Made by a program: the position numbers and the translations under genes. Below are positions 27,574 to 37,285 of a DNA stretch of 64,000 bases, in pieces. This DNA comes from Acidovorax sp. DW039 (GTDB lineage: Bacteria > Pseudomonadota > Gammaproteobacteria > Burkholderiales > Burkholderiaceae_C): positions 1,488,001-1,552,000 of the forward strand of contig NZ_AP029019.1 of assembly GCF_037101375.1 (NCBI RefSeq), read 5' to 3'. The first letter of the stretch is position 1, and each line of letters opens with the position of its first letter. The notes under the pieces are model-generated. The model was not told the origin of the DNA and ran no database searches. It worked only from the letters and a program-made list of their open reading frames with translations.

Positions 27574-28770
27574 ATGGGATTGGATCGCCTGCGGATCGGC
27601 ACTTTGCTGCTGATGGGTTTTGGGGTCATCGTGTTGCTGGTGGCCATCCTGGTCGGGGTGGTGTGGCAGGAGGTGGGAGATGCGGAGGCGGCTTACCGTT
27701 CTGCCGTGGCCACTGTCAGCGGGCTGGAGGCGACCCAAAAGCAGACGCTGGACCGCGCCGTGACCCTGGCCCACGATGAGTTGGCAAGTGTGCGCATGTG
27801 GCTGGCCGTTTTGGGATGCGCGGTGTTCTTGGTGGCACTGGGCTCCTTTGTGGTGTTGCGCAGCATGATCGTCACGCCCTTGAAGCAGGCGCTGCTCATT
27901 GCCGAGACGGTGGCGGCAGGCGATCTCAGCCAGGAGTTTTCCTCAGACCTGCAAGGAGACTTTGGTCGCTTGCTCACCGCGCTGGGTGCCATGGAGGACA
28001 CGTTGACCGAGCTGGTGACGGGCATCAAGCAATCCTCCGATTCCATCTCCGAAGCCACGGTGGAAATTGACTCCGGCAACAGCGATCTCTCCCGCCGTAC
28101 ACAAGATCAGGTCACCTCGCTGGCCGATACCGCGGCCAGCATGTCAGAGCTGACCGTGACGGTGCGCGAGAACGCCGAGCGCGCCCGCTCTGCCAGCACC
28201 CTGGCAGTGAATGCCTCGCAGATCGCAGAGCGCGGCGGCGCCGTGGTGGGTGACGTGGTGCAGACCATGGATGCCATCAGCGGCAGCTCCCGCAAGATTG
28301 TGGACATCATCCAGGTGATCGAGGGCATTGCCTTCCAGACCAACATCCTGGCGCTGAACGCGGCGGTGGAAGCCGCCCGCGCTGGCGAGCAGGGACGCGG
28401 TTTTGCCGTGGTGGCCAGCGAAGTGCGCAGCCTGGCTCAGCGCAGTGCCGTGGCCGCGCGCGAGATCAAGACGCTGATCAGCCAGTCGGTGGACCATGTG
28501 GAAAACGGCGCGGGCCTGGTAGGCAAGGCGGGCGAGACCATGAGCGAGATCGTGCAGGCCGTGGGTCAGGTCACTTCGCTACTGGGTGATATTTCATCGG
28601 CTCTGCACGCTCAGACCTCGGGCATTGAACATGTGAACCAGGCTGTGGCGCACATGGATGGCGCAACGCAGCAGAACGCAGCGCTGGTCGAACAGGCTGC
28701 CAGTGCGGCCTCTGCCTTGTCTGAGCGCGCCCAAGAATTGCAGCGCGCGGTGGGCGCTTTCAAGCTGTAG
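27574..28770 (+). CDS. Methyl-accepting chemotaxis protein with a minimal sensor region
   Basis: 398 residues. TM1 (about 8-28), then only about 45 residues outside ([20 protein letters not shown]), TM2 (about 77-97), a HAMP linker, and the signalling domain with the conserved hairpin tip [20 protein letters not shown] and [16 protein letters not shown]. The periplasmic part is too short for a four-helix-bundle or Cache sensor, so it may sense the membrane state or a partner. It ends at the helical bundle without a CheR-binding pentapeptide. The ATG at 27574 has GGAG nine bases upstream. It separates YciO from the site-2 protease gene on the opposite strand. Confidence 0.9.
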   Translation: MGLDRLRIGTLLLMGFGVIVLLVAILVGVVWQEVGDAEAAYRSAVATVSGLEATQKQTLDRAVTLAHDELASVRMWLAVLGCAVFLVALGSFVVLRSMIVTPLKQALLIAETVAAGDLSQEFSSDLQGDFGRLLTALGAMEDTLTELVTGIKQSSDSISEATVEIDSGNSDLSRRTQDQVTSLADTAASMSELTVTVRENAERARSASTLAVNASQIAERGGAVVGDVVQTMDAISGSSRKIVDIIQVIEGIAFQTNILALNAAVEAARAGEQGRGFAVVASEVRSLAQRSAVAAREIKTLISQSVDHVENGAGLVGKAGETMSEIVQAVGQVTSLLGDISSALHAQTSGIEHVNQAVAHMDGATQQNAALVEQAASAASALSERAQELQRAVGAFKL

Positions 28771-28824
28771 CGCCGTGGGGGCCTTTGACCAGGCCCCGTA
28801 AACAAGGCTTCACAGCAACGACTT

Positions 28825-29460
28825 TTACAGCCCCAGCGCCTGCAGGCTGCCCCGACCCTCGCGAACCACTTCAGGGTCACCGCCGGTGCCCATGGGGGTC
28901 AGGTCGATCACCGTCGTGGGCTCCAAAGGGCAGGCCCCCGCGTCCACGATGGCGTCCAGCACCTTTTCATACCGCTCGCGAATCTCCTGCGGATCGTTCA
29001 GCGGCTCACTTTCTCCAGCCGGAATCAGCGTGGTGGCGAGCAACGGCGCACCATGCAGCTCCAGCAAAAGCTGCAGCCCCTTGCGGTCGGGCACACGCAA
29101 GCCAATGGTCTTGCGCGAAGGGTGGCTCACCCTGCGCGGCACTTCCTTGGTCGCCTCCAGGATGAAGGTGTAAGGCCCCGGTGTGCCCAGCTTGAGCAGG
29201 CGGTATTGCCGGTTGTCCACACGGGCGTAGTTGGCCAGCTCCGACAGATCCCGGCACAGCAGCGTGAGGTGGTGCTTGTCGTCCACCTGCCTGATGCGGC
29301 GCAGCCGGTCTACCGCATCCTTGTCGTCCAGGTGGCAGACCAACGCATAGCTCGAATCGGTAGGCACCGCCAGAATGCCGCCTTTTTGCAGCAGCGTGGC
29401 CCCTTGCTTGAGCAGGCGGGGCTGCGGATTGTCGGGGTGGACTTCAAAATACTGAGCCAT
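28825..29460 (-). CDS. YciO/YrdC/Sua5-family protein
   Basis: 211 residues with the YrdC double-stranded-RNA-binding-like fold: GGILAVPTDSSYALVCHL (the KxR/SxN-type nucleotide pocket region), LCRDLSELANYA, PGPYTFILEATKEVPRR, KTIGLRVPDR. Full Sua5/TsaC proteins make threonylcarbamoyl-AMP for tRNA t6A. The YciO branch is related but its activity is less certain, and this gene resembles YciO by length and by its PHP-gene neighbour. It lies 33 bp downstream of the PHP gene and is convergent with the chemoreceptor. Confidence 0.83.
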   Translation of the reverse strand: MAQYFEVHPDNPQPRLLKQGATLLQKGGILAVPTDSSYALVCHLDDKDAVDRLRRIRQVDDKHHLTLLCRDLSELANYARVDNRQYRLLKLGTPGPYTFILEATKEVPRRVSHPSRKTIGLRVPDRKGLQLLLELHGAPLLATTLIPAGESEPLNDPQEIRERYEKVLDAIVDAGACPLEPTTVIDLTPMGTGGDPEVVREGRGSLQALGL

Positions 29461-29493
29461 GGCTGTGCGCCTCGTGGATAGTGGCTTGCTGCC

Positions 29494-30357
29494 TCAGGCG
29501 GCAGGCCGGATACGTTCTGCCAGGGTTTCCCAGATGGGGGTCAGGTGGCCGGGTAGGTAGGGCAGGGTGCCCAGGTCGGTGTGGGATTCGTCCGGGCTGT
29601 GGAAGTCGCTGCCCCGCGAGGCGGCCAGACCAAACTCCTGCGCCATGGCCGCGTACGTCACATACTCGGCAGCGCTGTGGCTTCCGGTCACCACCTCCAC
29701 GCCGGTGCCGCCATGTTCCTTGAACTCTGAAAACAGCGCGTATTCCTCGTTGGCGGTGAACTTGTAGCGGGCAGGGTGGGCAATCACGGCCACGCCCCCC
29801 GCGTCTTTGATCCACCGCACGGCATCGCCCAGGGCAGCCCAGCGGTGCGGCACGTAGCCCGGCTTGCCTTCGGTCAGAAACTTTCGGAAGACCTCTGCCG
29901 TATCCCGGCAGACCTTGGTCTCCACCAGAAAACGCGCAAAGTGGGTGCGGGAGATCAGCTCCGGATTGCCCACAAACTGCAGCGCACCTTCGTACGCGCC
30001 CGAAATGCCCACCTGATCGAGCTGGGCCGCCATCTCGCGCGCCCTCTCGCCACGGCCGCCGCGCGTTGCGGCCAAGCCACGTTTCAGCGCTTCGTTGTCC
30101 GGATCAAACCCCAACCCCACGATATGCACCGTGGTGTTAGCAAATGTGACAGAGATTTCCGTACCCGTCAGATAGGCTAGCCCTTGGCTACGCGCTGCCG
30201 CGGCGGCACGGTGCTGGCCGCCTATTTCGTCGTGATCGGTCAGCGCCCAGAGTTCCACTCCGTTGGTTTTGGCCCTTGCGGCCAGGTCTTCGGGCGTCAG
30301 AGTCCCGTCTGACACCACAGAGTGGCAGTGCAGATCAGCGTTGAGGTAGGTAGTCAC
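29494..30357 (-). CDS. PHP-domain 3',5'-nucleoside bisphosphate phosphatase (YciV/RNase AM type)
   Basis: 287 residues. PHP metal-binding motifs: DLHCHSVVSDGTL (HxH), LTDHDEIGG, a mid-protein YVPHRWAALGDAV, VIAHPARYKF and ASRGSDFHSPDE. Members of this family hydrolyse 3',5'-nucleoside bisphosphates, and E. coli YciV also trims 5' ends of RNA. The pairing with a YciO gene matches the E. coli neighbourhood. Probably the first gene of a YciV-YciO unit. Confidence 0.88.
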   Translation of the reverse strand: MTTYLNADLHCHSVVSDGTLTPEDLAARAKTNGVELWALTDHDEIGGQHRAAAAARSQGLAYLTGTEISVTFANTTVHIVGLGFDPDNEALKRGLAATRGGRGERAREMAAQLDQVGISGAYEGALQFVGNPELISRTHFARFLVETKVCRDTAEVFRKFLTEGKPGYVPHRWAALGDAVRWIKDAGGVAVIAHPARYKFTANEEYALFSEFKEHGGTGVEVVTGSHSAAEYVTYAAMAQEFGLAASRGSDFHSPDESHTDLGTLPYLPGHLTPIWETLAERIRPAA

Positions 30358-30497
30358 GAATCCATTCTACGGGCTGGTCTTCAACCCTCAGGGCAAGACG
30401 GCTTCCTTTAATTGTTTAATTTGCGATAAATGATATATTTGATCGATTGTTGGTATCGCAGAACTTTTTCTTCTATCTGTCCAGGGAGCCATAAACC

Positions 30498-32258
30498 ATG
30501 AGATTCAAAGACCTGCGCGTAGCCCACCAGATGTGGGGCGTGATCCTGGGGCTGCTGGTGCTGATGCTGGCCGCCGCCATCGGCACCCAGCTCTACAGCC
30601 GCCACATGACCGACCAGACCGAGGCTGTGGTGCAAAAGCGCGAGAACGCCATCACCACGGCCGTGCAGTGGCGTGGACAGGCTGAGCTGGCTCTCACGAT
30701 GTCCATGGCCCGCTTTGTCACGACCGACATCGCCCTGAGAGAGGACTTTGACAAGCGCGTGACGGCGCTGACTGCCCGAATCACCCCAGTGCAGGAAAAG
30801 ATCAATGAGTCAGCCACCTCGGATGCCGACAAGGCCGCCCTTGCCGCCGTGGCTGCCGCCCGTGCGGATGTACGCGGGTTGAGCGAGAAAATCCGCCCCC
30901 TGATGGATGCGGAAGTGACCCAGAAGCAGCAGTTTCTGGAGACCGTCTATCGCCCCAAGGTCACGCTGTACCTGGAGTCCATCGACAAGTTTGTGACGCT
31001 GCAGGAAAGCCAGCGTGACGACGCCGTGAAAGCCGCTGCGGATGCAGGTGCCCGCCTGGTGTGGGTGGCAGGCACCGTGGTGGTGGTTCTCTTTCTGCTG
31101 GGCATGGTGCTGGCGGGCATGTTGGTGCGTTCCATCACCGGGCCCCTGGACCGTGCGGTCGAAACCGCCAACGCCATCGCTGCAGGCGACCTCACCCGCG
31201 AGTTGCACTCCAGCCGCAAAGACGAACTCGGCCAGATGCTGCGCGCCCTCTCCGACATGTCCGCCCGCCTGCGCGGCGTGGTGAGCGAAGTACGCCAGGG
31301 CGTGGACTCCGTCTCCTCCGCCTCCATCGAAATCGCCAACGGCAACCACGACCTCTCCGCCCGCACCGAGCAAACCGCCGCCAACCTCGAAGAAACCGCC
31401 TCCAGCATGGAAGAACTGACGGCCACCGTCACCCAGTCCGCCGACACCGCCCGCCAGGCCAACCAGCTCGCAGGCACCGCCGCCCAGGCCGCCGCCCGCG
31501 GTGGCGAAGTGGTGGGCCAGGTGGTCACCAGCATGCAGCAGATCACCGAAAGCAGCCGCAAGATCAGCGACATCATCGGCGTCATTGACGGCATTGCCTT
31601 CCAGACCAACATCCTGGCGCTGAACGCCGCCGTGGAAGCCGCCCGCGCAGGCGAACAAGGCCGCGGCTTTGCCGTGGTGGCCAGCGAAGTACGCAACCTG
31701 GCCGGGCGCAGCGCCGAAGCCGCCAAGGAAATCAAGACCCTCATTGGCAAATCGGTCGAAAACGTTGAAAGCGGCTCCGAACAAGTCGCCCAGGCCGGCA
31801 AGACCATGGACGAAATCGTCGCCAGCGTGCGCCGCGTCAGCGACCTCATTGGCGAAATCACCGCATCGTCTACAGAACAACGCGACGGCATTGCCCAGGT
31901 CAACCAGGCCGTGGCCAACCTGGACCAGATGACCCAGCAAAACGCCGCGCTGGTGGAAGAATCCACCGCCGCCGCCGCCTCCATGCGCGACCAGGCGCAG
32001 CGGCTGGCCGAAGTGGTGGCCGTGTTCAACGTGGGGTCCAGCGGCAGTGCCCGTGCCGCCATCCCGGCTCCGGCGCCTGCACCCCGCCCCACACCGGCCC
32101 AGCGCTTTGCCCCCGCTCCCGCCAAGGCTGTGGCGGCCCCCAAGGCAGCGCCAGCGGCCAAGCTCACCAGCAGCGCCAAGGCGCCCGCACCGGCCAAGGC
32201 AGCGGCGCCTGCACCTGCAGCGGCCAAGGGGAGTGATGATGAGTGGGAGAGCTTTTGA
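30498..32258 (+). CDS. Methyl-accepting chemotaxis protein with CheR/CheB tether
   Basis: 586 residues. TM1 (about 10-33), a periplasmic four-helix-bundle sensor (about 35-185), TM2 (about 187-212), HAMP ([19 protein letters not shown]), methylation helices, hairpin tip [20 protein letters not shown], then from about residue 515 a flexible Ala/Pro/Lys-rich linker that ends in EWESF. That terminal pentapeptide fits the xWExF docking site for CheR/CheB, so this is a high-abundance-type receptor. It is preceded by an AT-rich stretch at 30410-30445 that probably holds the promoter. The ligand is unknown. Confidence 0.94.
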   Translation: MRFKDLRVAHQMWGVILGLLVLMLAAAIGTQLYSRHMTDQTEAVVQKRENAITTAVQWRGQAELALTMSMARFVTTDIALREDFDKRVTALTARITPVQEKINESATSDADKAALAAVAAARADVRGLSEKIRPLMDAEVTQKQQFLETVYRPKVTLYLESIDKFVTLQESQRDDAVKAAADAGARLVWVAGTVVVVLFLLGMVLAGMLVRSITGPLDRAVETANAIAAGDLTRELHSSRKDELGQMLRALSDMSARLRGVVSEVRQGVDSVSSASIEIANGNHDLSARTEQTAANLEETASSMEELTATVTQSADTARQANQLAGTAAQAAARGGEVVGQVVTSMQQITESSRKISDIIGVIDGIAFQTNILALNAAVEAARAGEQGRGFAVVASEVRNLAGRSAEAAKEIKTLIGKSVENVESGSEQVAQAGKTMDEIVASVRRVSDLIGEITASSTEQRDGIAQVNQAVANLDQMTQQNAALVEESTAAAASMRDQAQRLAEVVAVFNVGSSGSARAAIPAPAPAPRPTPAQRFAPAPAKAVAAPKAAPAAKLTSSAKAPAPAKAAAPAPAAAKGSDDEWESF

Positions 32259-32295
32259 GAAAGGGGCTCGCCTGTAGATGCATGCGCGGGTGGCT

Positions 32296-32344
32296 GCTAT
32301 TGAGTTGATAGCTGCTTGCGCTTGATTTACGGGCGCTGGAGTCT
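32296..32344 (+). repeat. 49-bp double-palindrome element, copy R3 (intergenic)
   Basis: Begins GCTATTGAGTTGATAGC, then TGCTTGCGCTTGAT, then GGGCGCTGGAGTCT. Exactly 49 bp. It lies between a chemoreceptor gene and the convergent recJ, ahead of their shared terminator. The left palindrome is intact except for one base. Confidence 0.87.
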
Positions 32345-32379
32345 CCTAGAGTAAAGAGAATTCAGAAGGCCACACATCA

Positions 32380-32419
32380 AAAAAACCTGCAGGGCGATCA
32401 TGCCTTGCAGGTTTTTTTT
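32380..32419. terminator. Bidirectional terminator between chemoreceptor and recJ
   Basis: An A-run plus CCTGCAGGG, a short loop, CCTTGCAGG and eight Ts. The A- and T-runs on both sides let it serve both convergent genes. Confidence 0.88.
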
Positions 32420-32436
32420 GTTGGAAGAATCTGTCG

Positions 32437-34161
32437 CTAGACCTGAGCGCCTTCCACCAAAAACTGCACCTTGCGCTCACCCTTCCATTCGTTCACATCC
32501 AGGCGGAAGGCCAGCAGCACGCGGGCGGGCAGGGGCTCGGTGCGGCCAAACCAGATGGCGTCTACCGGATTGCCCTGGTGAATGATCTTGATGGAGAGGT
32601 GGTTTTTGGCCTCGCCCACCAGGCGCTGGCTCAGCACTTCCACCTCTTCGCTGAAGGTGGGGGGCAAAAAGCCTTGGCCCCACACCTCGCGGTGCAGGGT
32701 GTCCACGATGTCGGCGCGGCAGTATTCGGGGGCCAGGGGGCCGTCGGTTTCGATCTTGCGGGTGAGGGTGGCGGCGTCCAGCCATTCCTGTGCCACTTGG
32801 GCAAAGGCCTGTTCAAACACGTCGAACGATTCCTCTGCCACCGTGCAGCCCGCCGCCATGGCGTGGCCGCCAAACTTGAGGATGACGCCGGGGTGGCGCT
32901 TGGCCACCAGGTCCAGCGCATCGCGCAGGTGAAAGCCGGGAATGGAGCGGCCCGAGCCCTTGAGCTCATGCTCCTTGCCTGGCGCGCTGCTGGCGGCAAA
33001 CACAAAGGTGGGGCGGTGCAGTTTGTCCTTGATACGGCTGGCCACGATGCCCACCACGCCTTCGTGAAAGTCGGGGTCGAATACGCTGATGGCGGGCGGG
33101 GGCTCCTCGCTCTCGTCAAACAGGCTTTCGGCCATCAGCATGGCCTGCTCGCGCATGCCGCCCTCGATCTCGCGGCGCTCGCGGTTGATGCCGTCCAGCA
33201 TGCCTGCCAGCTCGGCGGCGCGCGCGGCGTTGTCGGTCAGCAGGCATTCAATGCCCAGCGTCATGTCGGCCAGACGGCCTGCGGCGTTGATGCGCGGGCC
33301 CAGGGCAAAGCCAAAGTCGAACGTGGTGGCCGCAGCCGCCTTGCGGCCAGCCACGGTGAAGAGGGCGGCCACGCCCGCAGGCATTTGGCCTGCGCGGATG
33401 CGCTTGAGGCCCTGAGCCACCAGGCGGCGGTTGTTGGCGTCGAGCTTGACCACATCGGCCACGGTGCCCAGTGCGACCAGGGTGAGCAACGGGTCGAGCT
33501 TGGGCTGGGTCGCGGCGTCAAAAACTCCGCGCGCGCGCAGCTCGGCACGCAGGGCCAGCAGCACGTAGAACATCACGCCCACGCCGGCCATGGATTTGCT
33601 CTCGAACGTGCAGCCGGGCTGGTTGGGGTTGACGATGGCGTCTGCCGCGGGCAGCGCGGGGCCGGGCAGGTGGTGGTCGGTAACGAGCACTTGCAGGCCC
33701 AGGGCCTTGGCCTCGGCCACGCCCTCCACGCTGGCAATGCCGTTGTCCACGGTGATGAGTACGTCGGCCCCACGTTCCTTCACGCGGCGGGCTATTGCAG
33801 CGGTGAGGCCGTAGCCGTCGGCCACGCGGTCGGGCACTAGGTAGTCCACGTTCTGCGCGCCCAGCAGGCGCAGGCCGCGCACGCCCACAGCGCAGGCGGT
33901 GGCACCGTCGCAGTCGTAGTCGGCCACGATGACAAGGCGCAGGTTCTGCGCCATGGCGTCGGCCAGCAGGCGGGCAGCGGCGTCAATGCCCTTCATGCCT
34001 TTTTCACCGCTGGGGGGCAGCAGGCGCGCCAGGCCGTCGTCCAGCTCTTCTTTGCTTTGCACGCCGCGCGCGGCATACAGGCGGGCGAGCAGGGGGTGTA
34101 CGCCTGCTTGCTCCAGCGCCCAGGCGGTGCGGGGGGGAATGTCTCTTGCTACTATTTTCAT
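32437..34161 (-). CDS. recJ: Single-stranded-DNA-specific exonuclease RecJ
   Basis: 574 residues, a 5'-3' ssDNA exonuclease for recombination and mismatch repair. DHH-superfamily motifs: VIVADYDCDGATACAVG (DxD), VLITVDNGIASVEG, VLVTDHHLPGPALP (DHH), NPNQPGC, the DHHA1-type KFGGHAMAAGCTV, and a C-terminal OB-like domain. The ATG at 34161 overlaps the stop of the upstream gene (ATGA). The first four codons (MKIV) and part of the fifth come from 49-bp repeat copy R4. The protein otherwise has normal family length. Confidence 0.96.
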   Translation of the reverse strand: MKIVARDIPPRTAWALEQAGVHPLLARLYAARGVQSKEELDDGLARLLPPSGEKGMKGIDAAARLLADAMAQNLRLVIVADYDCDGATACAVGVRGLRLLGAQNVDYLVPDRVADGYGLTAAIARRVKERGADVLITVDNGIASVEGVAEAKALGLQVLVTDHHLPGPALPAADAIVNPNQPGCTFESKSMAGVGVMFYVLLALRAELRARGVFDAATQPKLDPLLTLVALGTVADVVKLDANNRRLVAQGLKRIRAGQMPAGVAALFTVAGRKAAAATTFDFGFALGPRINAAGRLADMTLGIECLLTDNAARAAELAGMLDGINRERREIEGGMREQAMLMAESLFDESEEPPPAISVFDPDFHEGVVGIVASRIKDKLHRPTFVFAASSAPGKEHELKGSGRSIPGFHLRDALDLVAKRHPGVILKFGGHAMAAGCTVAEESFDVFEQAFAQVAQEWLDAATLTRKIETDGPLAPEYCRADIVDTLHREVWGQGFLPPTFSEEVEVLSQRLVGEAKNHLSIKIIHQGNPVDAIWFGRTEPLPARVLLAFRLDVNEWKGERKVQFLVEGAQV

Positions 34162-34196
34162 AGCTGCTCACGCACGTCCATAAAGCGCTGGGGGCT
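34148..34196 (+). repeat. 49-bp double-palindrome element, copy R4 (at the rpfE-type/recJ junction)
   Basis: Begins GCTACTATTTTCATAGC and ends AAAGCGCTGGGGGCT. Exactly 49 bp. On the minus strand it encodes the last 12 residues of the upstream protein (SPQRFMDVREQL), its stop codon, and the ATG plus the next codons of recJ. Confidence 0.8.
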
Positions 34197-35132
34197 GAAA
34201 AGGCGTTGAATGCGCTGTACCAGCCCCAGGGGCGCGGTGTGGAAGGTTTGCGCGCTGTGCTCACCGCACAGCGTCAGCCGCACGGGCTGGCCCTGTTCGG
34301 CCAGCTTCAGCAGCTCGGCCACGGGGCCCGCGTCCAGCGCGGTCCAGGCGCTTGCCCAGGCGCGCCAGTCTTCGCGCAGGGCGGGGGCGCGCAGTGCGTC
34401 TGCCACCTGTGGTGGCTGCGCGGGTGCCGCCAGCCCAGGGGGCAATGCGCCAGTGCCGTGGACCCAGAACGAGTTGACGGCGGGCAGGCCCTGGGCCGTG
34501 CGGGCGTCGTTGAAAGGGTGGGTGTAGAGCAGCATCTGCATTTCGCTTTGCAGGCGGTGCAGGGTGCGGGCCTCGCGCGCGTCGGGCATCCAGGCGCGCA
34601 CGTCTCGGCCCTGCACGCGTTCGAGCGAGGCGGTGGCCAGCGTGGCAAACAATGGGCTGCTGGCCATCCAGCGGGTAGGCTGGTCGTAGTACAGGGTGAT
34701 GCCATCCTCGGCAAACCACGGGGCCACGATGGCCAGCAGCTCACGCGAGGCGGCTTCGTCCAGGCCCAGGTGGGCCGGGTCGTGCAGGGTGATGTGGTCT
34801 GTGGTGACTTGCCACTGGCAGGGCGTGATGAAGGCCCAGGCGGAAGCTTCCGGTGTCTCATCCGTTGGATGACCCGTGGGCTGCCCCTGCTGCAGGCGGT
34901 GCCATGCGGCCCAGGGGATGAGCCCGTCTTCAGTGCCCAGGCCCAGCGCCTGGGCCAGCACGCGCTCGTGCGGAGGGGTGAGGCTGGTCTCTTCGCCGGG
35001 GCTGGCGTCTGCCGCGCTCAGGCGGACCAGCAGGCGGTCCAGATGGGGCAGGGTCAGGCCCTTCAGCGCCTCTTGCGCGCCAGCGGCGCGGCTGGCCGCG
35101 TAGGGAATCAGCAAATGGTTCGGTGCGGGCAT
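34158..35132 (-). CDS. RpfE-type regulatory/phosphoglycerate-mutase-like protein
   Basis: 324 residues starting MPAPNHLLIPYAASRAAG. It matches what I recall of the rpfE-type genes found directly upstream of recJ in Xanthomonas and Burkholderiales. Visible blocks: WAFITPCQWQVTTDHITL, EDGITLYYDQPTRWMA, SEMQMLLYTHPFNDAR and LPAVNSFWVHGTGALP. Some databases compare it to a cofactor-independent phosphoglycerate mutase. Biochemical role is unproven. Its stop overlaps the recJ start, and its last 12 residues are encoded by repeat R4, so its native C-terminus may have been replaced. Confidence 0.7.
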   Translation of the reverse strand: MPAPNHLLIPYAASRAAGAQEALKGLTLPHLDRLLVRLSAADASPGEETSLTPPHERVLAQALGLGTEDGLIPWAAWHRLQQGQPTGHPTDETPEASAWAFITPCQWQVTTDHITLHDPAHLGLDEAASRELLAIVAPWFAEDGITLYYDQPTRWMASSPLFATLATASLERVQGRDVRAWMPDAREARTLHRLQSEMQMLLYTHPFNDARTAQGLPAVNSFWVHGTGALPPGLAAPAQPPQVADALRAPALREDWRAWASAWTALDAGPVAELLKLAEQGQPVRLTLCGEHSAQTFHTAPLGLVQRIQRLFSPQRFMDVREQL

Positions 35133-35285
35133 GGGCCGTATTTTCGTGGATGCGGTGAGCCCCGCAGGGCCACCCGGGTGGTGCCGCTTGGTGCCCCCTG
35201 GTGCCGATGGGGGCGGGCACTGCGGGCGGGCTGCGGAGATACGGCGTGGGATCTAGGGGCGTGGAATGGAGGGGCGTGTGGCTGC

Positions 35286-37211
35286 TCAGGGAGCCAGATC
35301 CGTCCACCGCTCCAGCGCGGCCAGCAGTTCCTCTTCAATCACACCTTCGCGCGCGTGCAGGGCGGTGGCGCGTTGGGGATCGCGGGTGTAGAGGGTGCCA
35401 TCGGCCAGCTCTTGCTGGATGGATTGCTGCTCGGCCTCCAGCGCGGCGATGCGCTCGGGCAGTTGCTCCAGCTCGCGCTGCTCTTTGTAGCTGAGCTTCT
35501 TTTTTGGTAGCGCGTTGCGCTGGTCCTTTGAGGGTTCTGCGGTGTTTTGGCTCTTGTCTTCAGCACCCGGCCTGGCGGCGGGGGGCTGCGCAGCTGCAGC
35601 GGCTGCCGCAGCATTGGCAGCACGCACGGCCTGCGCGCGCTGGGATTGCTGCAGCCAGTCTTCCACGCCCCCTTCAAACTCGCGCCACACGCCATCGCCT
35701 TCGTAGGCAATGGTGCTGGTCACCACGTTGTCGAGGAAGGTGCGGTCGTGGCTGACAAGGAACACGGTGCCGGGGTAGTCCTGCAGCAGCTCTTCCAGCA
35801 GGTCGATGGTTTCAATGTCCAGGTCGTTGGTGGGCTCGTCCAGCACCAGCACGGTGGCGGGGCGGGCAAACAGGCGGGCCAGCAGCAGGCGGTTGCGCTC
35901 GCCGCCCGACAGCGACCGCACGGGCGAATGCGCGCGCGCGGGCGAGAACAGAAAGTCCCCCAGGTAGCTGCGCACATGCTTGCGCTGGCCGTTGATTTCG
36001 ATCCACTCGCTGCCGGGGCTGATGAAGTCTTCCAGCGTGGCGTCGGGGTTGATGGCGTCGCGCAACTGGTCGAAGTAGGCCACCTGCAGGTTCGCACCAC
36101 GGCGGATGGTGCCGCTGTCGGGTTCCAGCTCGCCCAGAATCATCTTGAGCAGCGTGGTCTTGCCCGCGCCGTTGGGGCCCAGCAGGCCGATCTTGTCGCC
36201 GCGCAGCAGCGTGGCACTGAAGTCGCGGGCAATCACCTTGTCGCCAAAGGCCTTGTTCACATGCTGCAGCTCGGCAACGATCTTGCCCTGGTAGTTGCTG
36301 TCGCCCCCGGTGCCCACTTCCATCTTCACCTTGCCCACCACGTCGCGGCGGGCGGCGCGGGTTTCGCGCAGCTTTTCCAGGCGGCCAATGCGGCTTTGGC
36401 TACGTGTGCGGCGCGCTTCCACGCCTTTGCGCACCCACACTTCTTCTTGCGCCAGCAGCTTGTCGGCCTTGGCGTTGATGACGGCTTCCTGCGCCAGCTG
36501 TTCTTCCTTTTGCAGGCGGTAGGCGGCAAAGTTGCCGGGGTACGAGCGCAGCAGGCCCCGGTCCAACTCGACGATGCGGGTGGCGATGCGGTCCAGAAAC
36601 GCCCGGTCGTGGGTGATGGTGACCACGCTGCCCTTGAAGTCAATGAGCAAATCCTCCAGCCAGCGGATGGAGTCCAGGTCCAGGTGGTTGGTGGGTTCAT
36701 CGAGCAGCAGCACATCGGGCCGGGCCACCAGCGCCTGGGCCAGGGCCACGCGTTTTTTGGTGCCGCCGGAGAGGTCGCCCACACGGGCGTCGGGGTTCAG
36801 GTGCAGGCGCTGCAGGGTTTCTTCCACGCGCTGCTCCCAGTTCCAGGCGTCAGCCGCCTCGATCTGGGTTTGCAGCGCGTCCAGGTCCACGCCCTCGGCA
36901 TGGGCCAGGTATTGGTCGCGCAAGGCAATCACCCCGGCCAGCCCAGCAGACGCAGCCTGGAAGATGGTGGCGTCGGGGTCGAGTGCGGGCTCCTGCTCCA
37001 CAAAGGCGATGCGCGTGCCCTGCTGCACCTGCAGCGTGCCGTCGTCGGGCTTGGCCAGCCCACCCAGAATTCTGAGCAGCGAAGACTTGCCTGCGCCGTT
37101 GCGGCCAATCAGGCCGACGCGTTCATTGGTTTCAAGAGAAAAGCCGGTGTGGTCCAGCAAAGCGACATGCCCGAAAGCCAGCTGGGCATTGATGAGGGTG
37201 ATAAGAGCCAT
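35286..37211 (-). CDS. ABC-F ATPase, Uup-like
   Basis: 641 residues with two fused ABC ATPase domains and no membrane part. Domain 1: GLIGRNGAGKSSLL, DLSGGTKKRVALAQAL, VLLLDEPTNHLD. Domain 2: GLLGPNGAGKTTLL, SLSGGERNRLLLARL, VLVLDEPTNDLD. Between them is the charged P-site tRNA-interaction-type linker, and at the C-terminus (about 560-640) a coiled coil with a basic Ala/Gln-rich stretch before it, as in Uup. ABC-F proteins act on ribosomes; Uup also influences transposon excision and Holliday-junction-like DNA. All catalytic motifs are intact. Confidence 0.93.
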   Translation of the reverse strand: MALITLINAQLAFGHVALLDHTGFSLETNERVGLIGRNGAGKSSLLRILGGLAKPDDGTLQVQQGTRIAFVEQEPALDPDATIFQAASAGLAGVIALRDQYLAHAEGVDLDALQTQIEAADAWNWEQRVEETLQRLHLNPDARVGDLSGGTKKRVALAQALVARPDVLLLDEPTNHLDLDSIRWLEDLLIDFKGSVVTITHDRAFLDRIATRIVELDRGLLRSYPGNFAAYRLQKEEQLAQEAVINAKADKLLAQEEVWVRKGVEARRTRSQSRIGRLEKLRETRAARRDVVGKVKMEVGTGGDSNYQGKIVAELQHVNKAFGDKVIARDFSATLLRGDKIGLLGPNGAGKTTLLKMILGELEPDSGTIRRGANLQVAYFDQLRDAINPDATLEDFISPGSEWIEINGQRKHVRSYLGDFLFSPARAHSPVRSLSGGERNRLLLARLFARPATVLVLDEPTNDLDIETIDLLEELLQDYPGTVFLVSHDRTFLDNVVTSTIAYEGDGVWREFEGGVEDWLQQSQRAQAVRAANAAAAAAAAQPPAARPGAEDKSQNTAEPSKDQRNALPKKKLSYKEQRELEQLPERIAALEAEQQSIQQELADGTLYTRDPQRATALHAREGVIEEELLAALERWTDLAP

Positions 37212-37285
37212 GGGGGGGATTATCCGGGGGGCGGCATCGGGATGAGTTCGGAAGGGCTTGAGCCCAATGCCACAATCGCGCTTCC

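Noticed and set aside
30405..30450. Flagellar sigma-28 promoter before the second chemoreceptor
   Set aside because: GCGATAA resembles the -10 element, but no TAAA-type -35 lies at the right distance; an ordinary AT-rich promoter is more likely.
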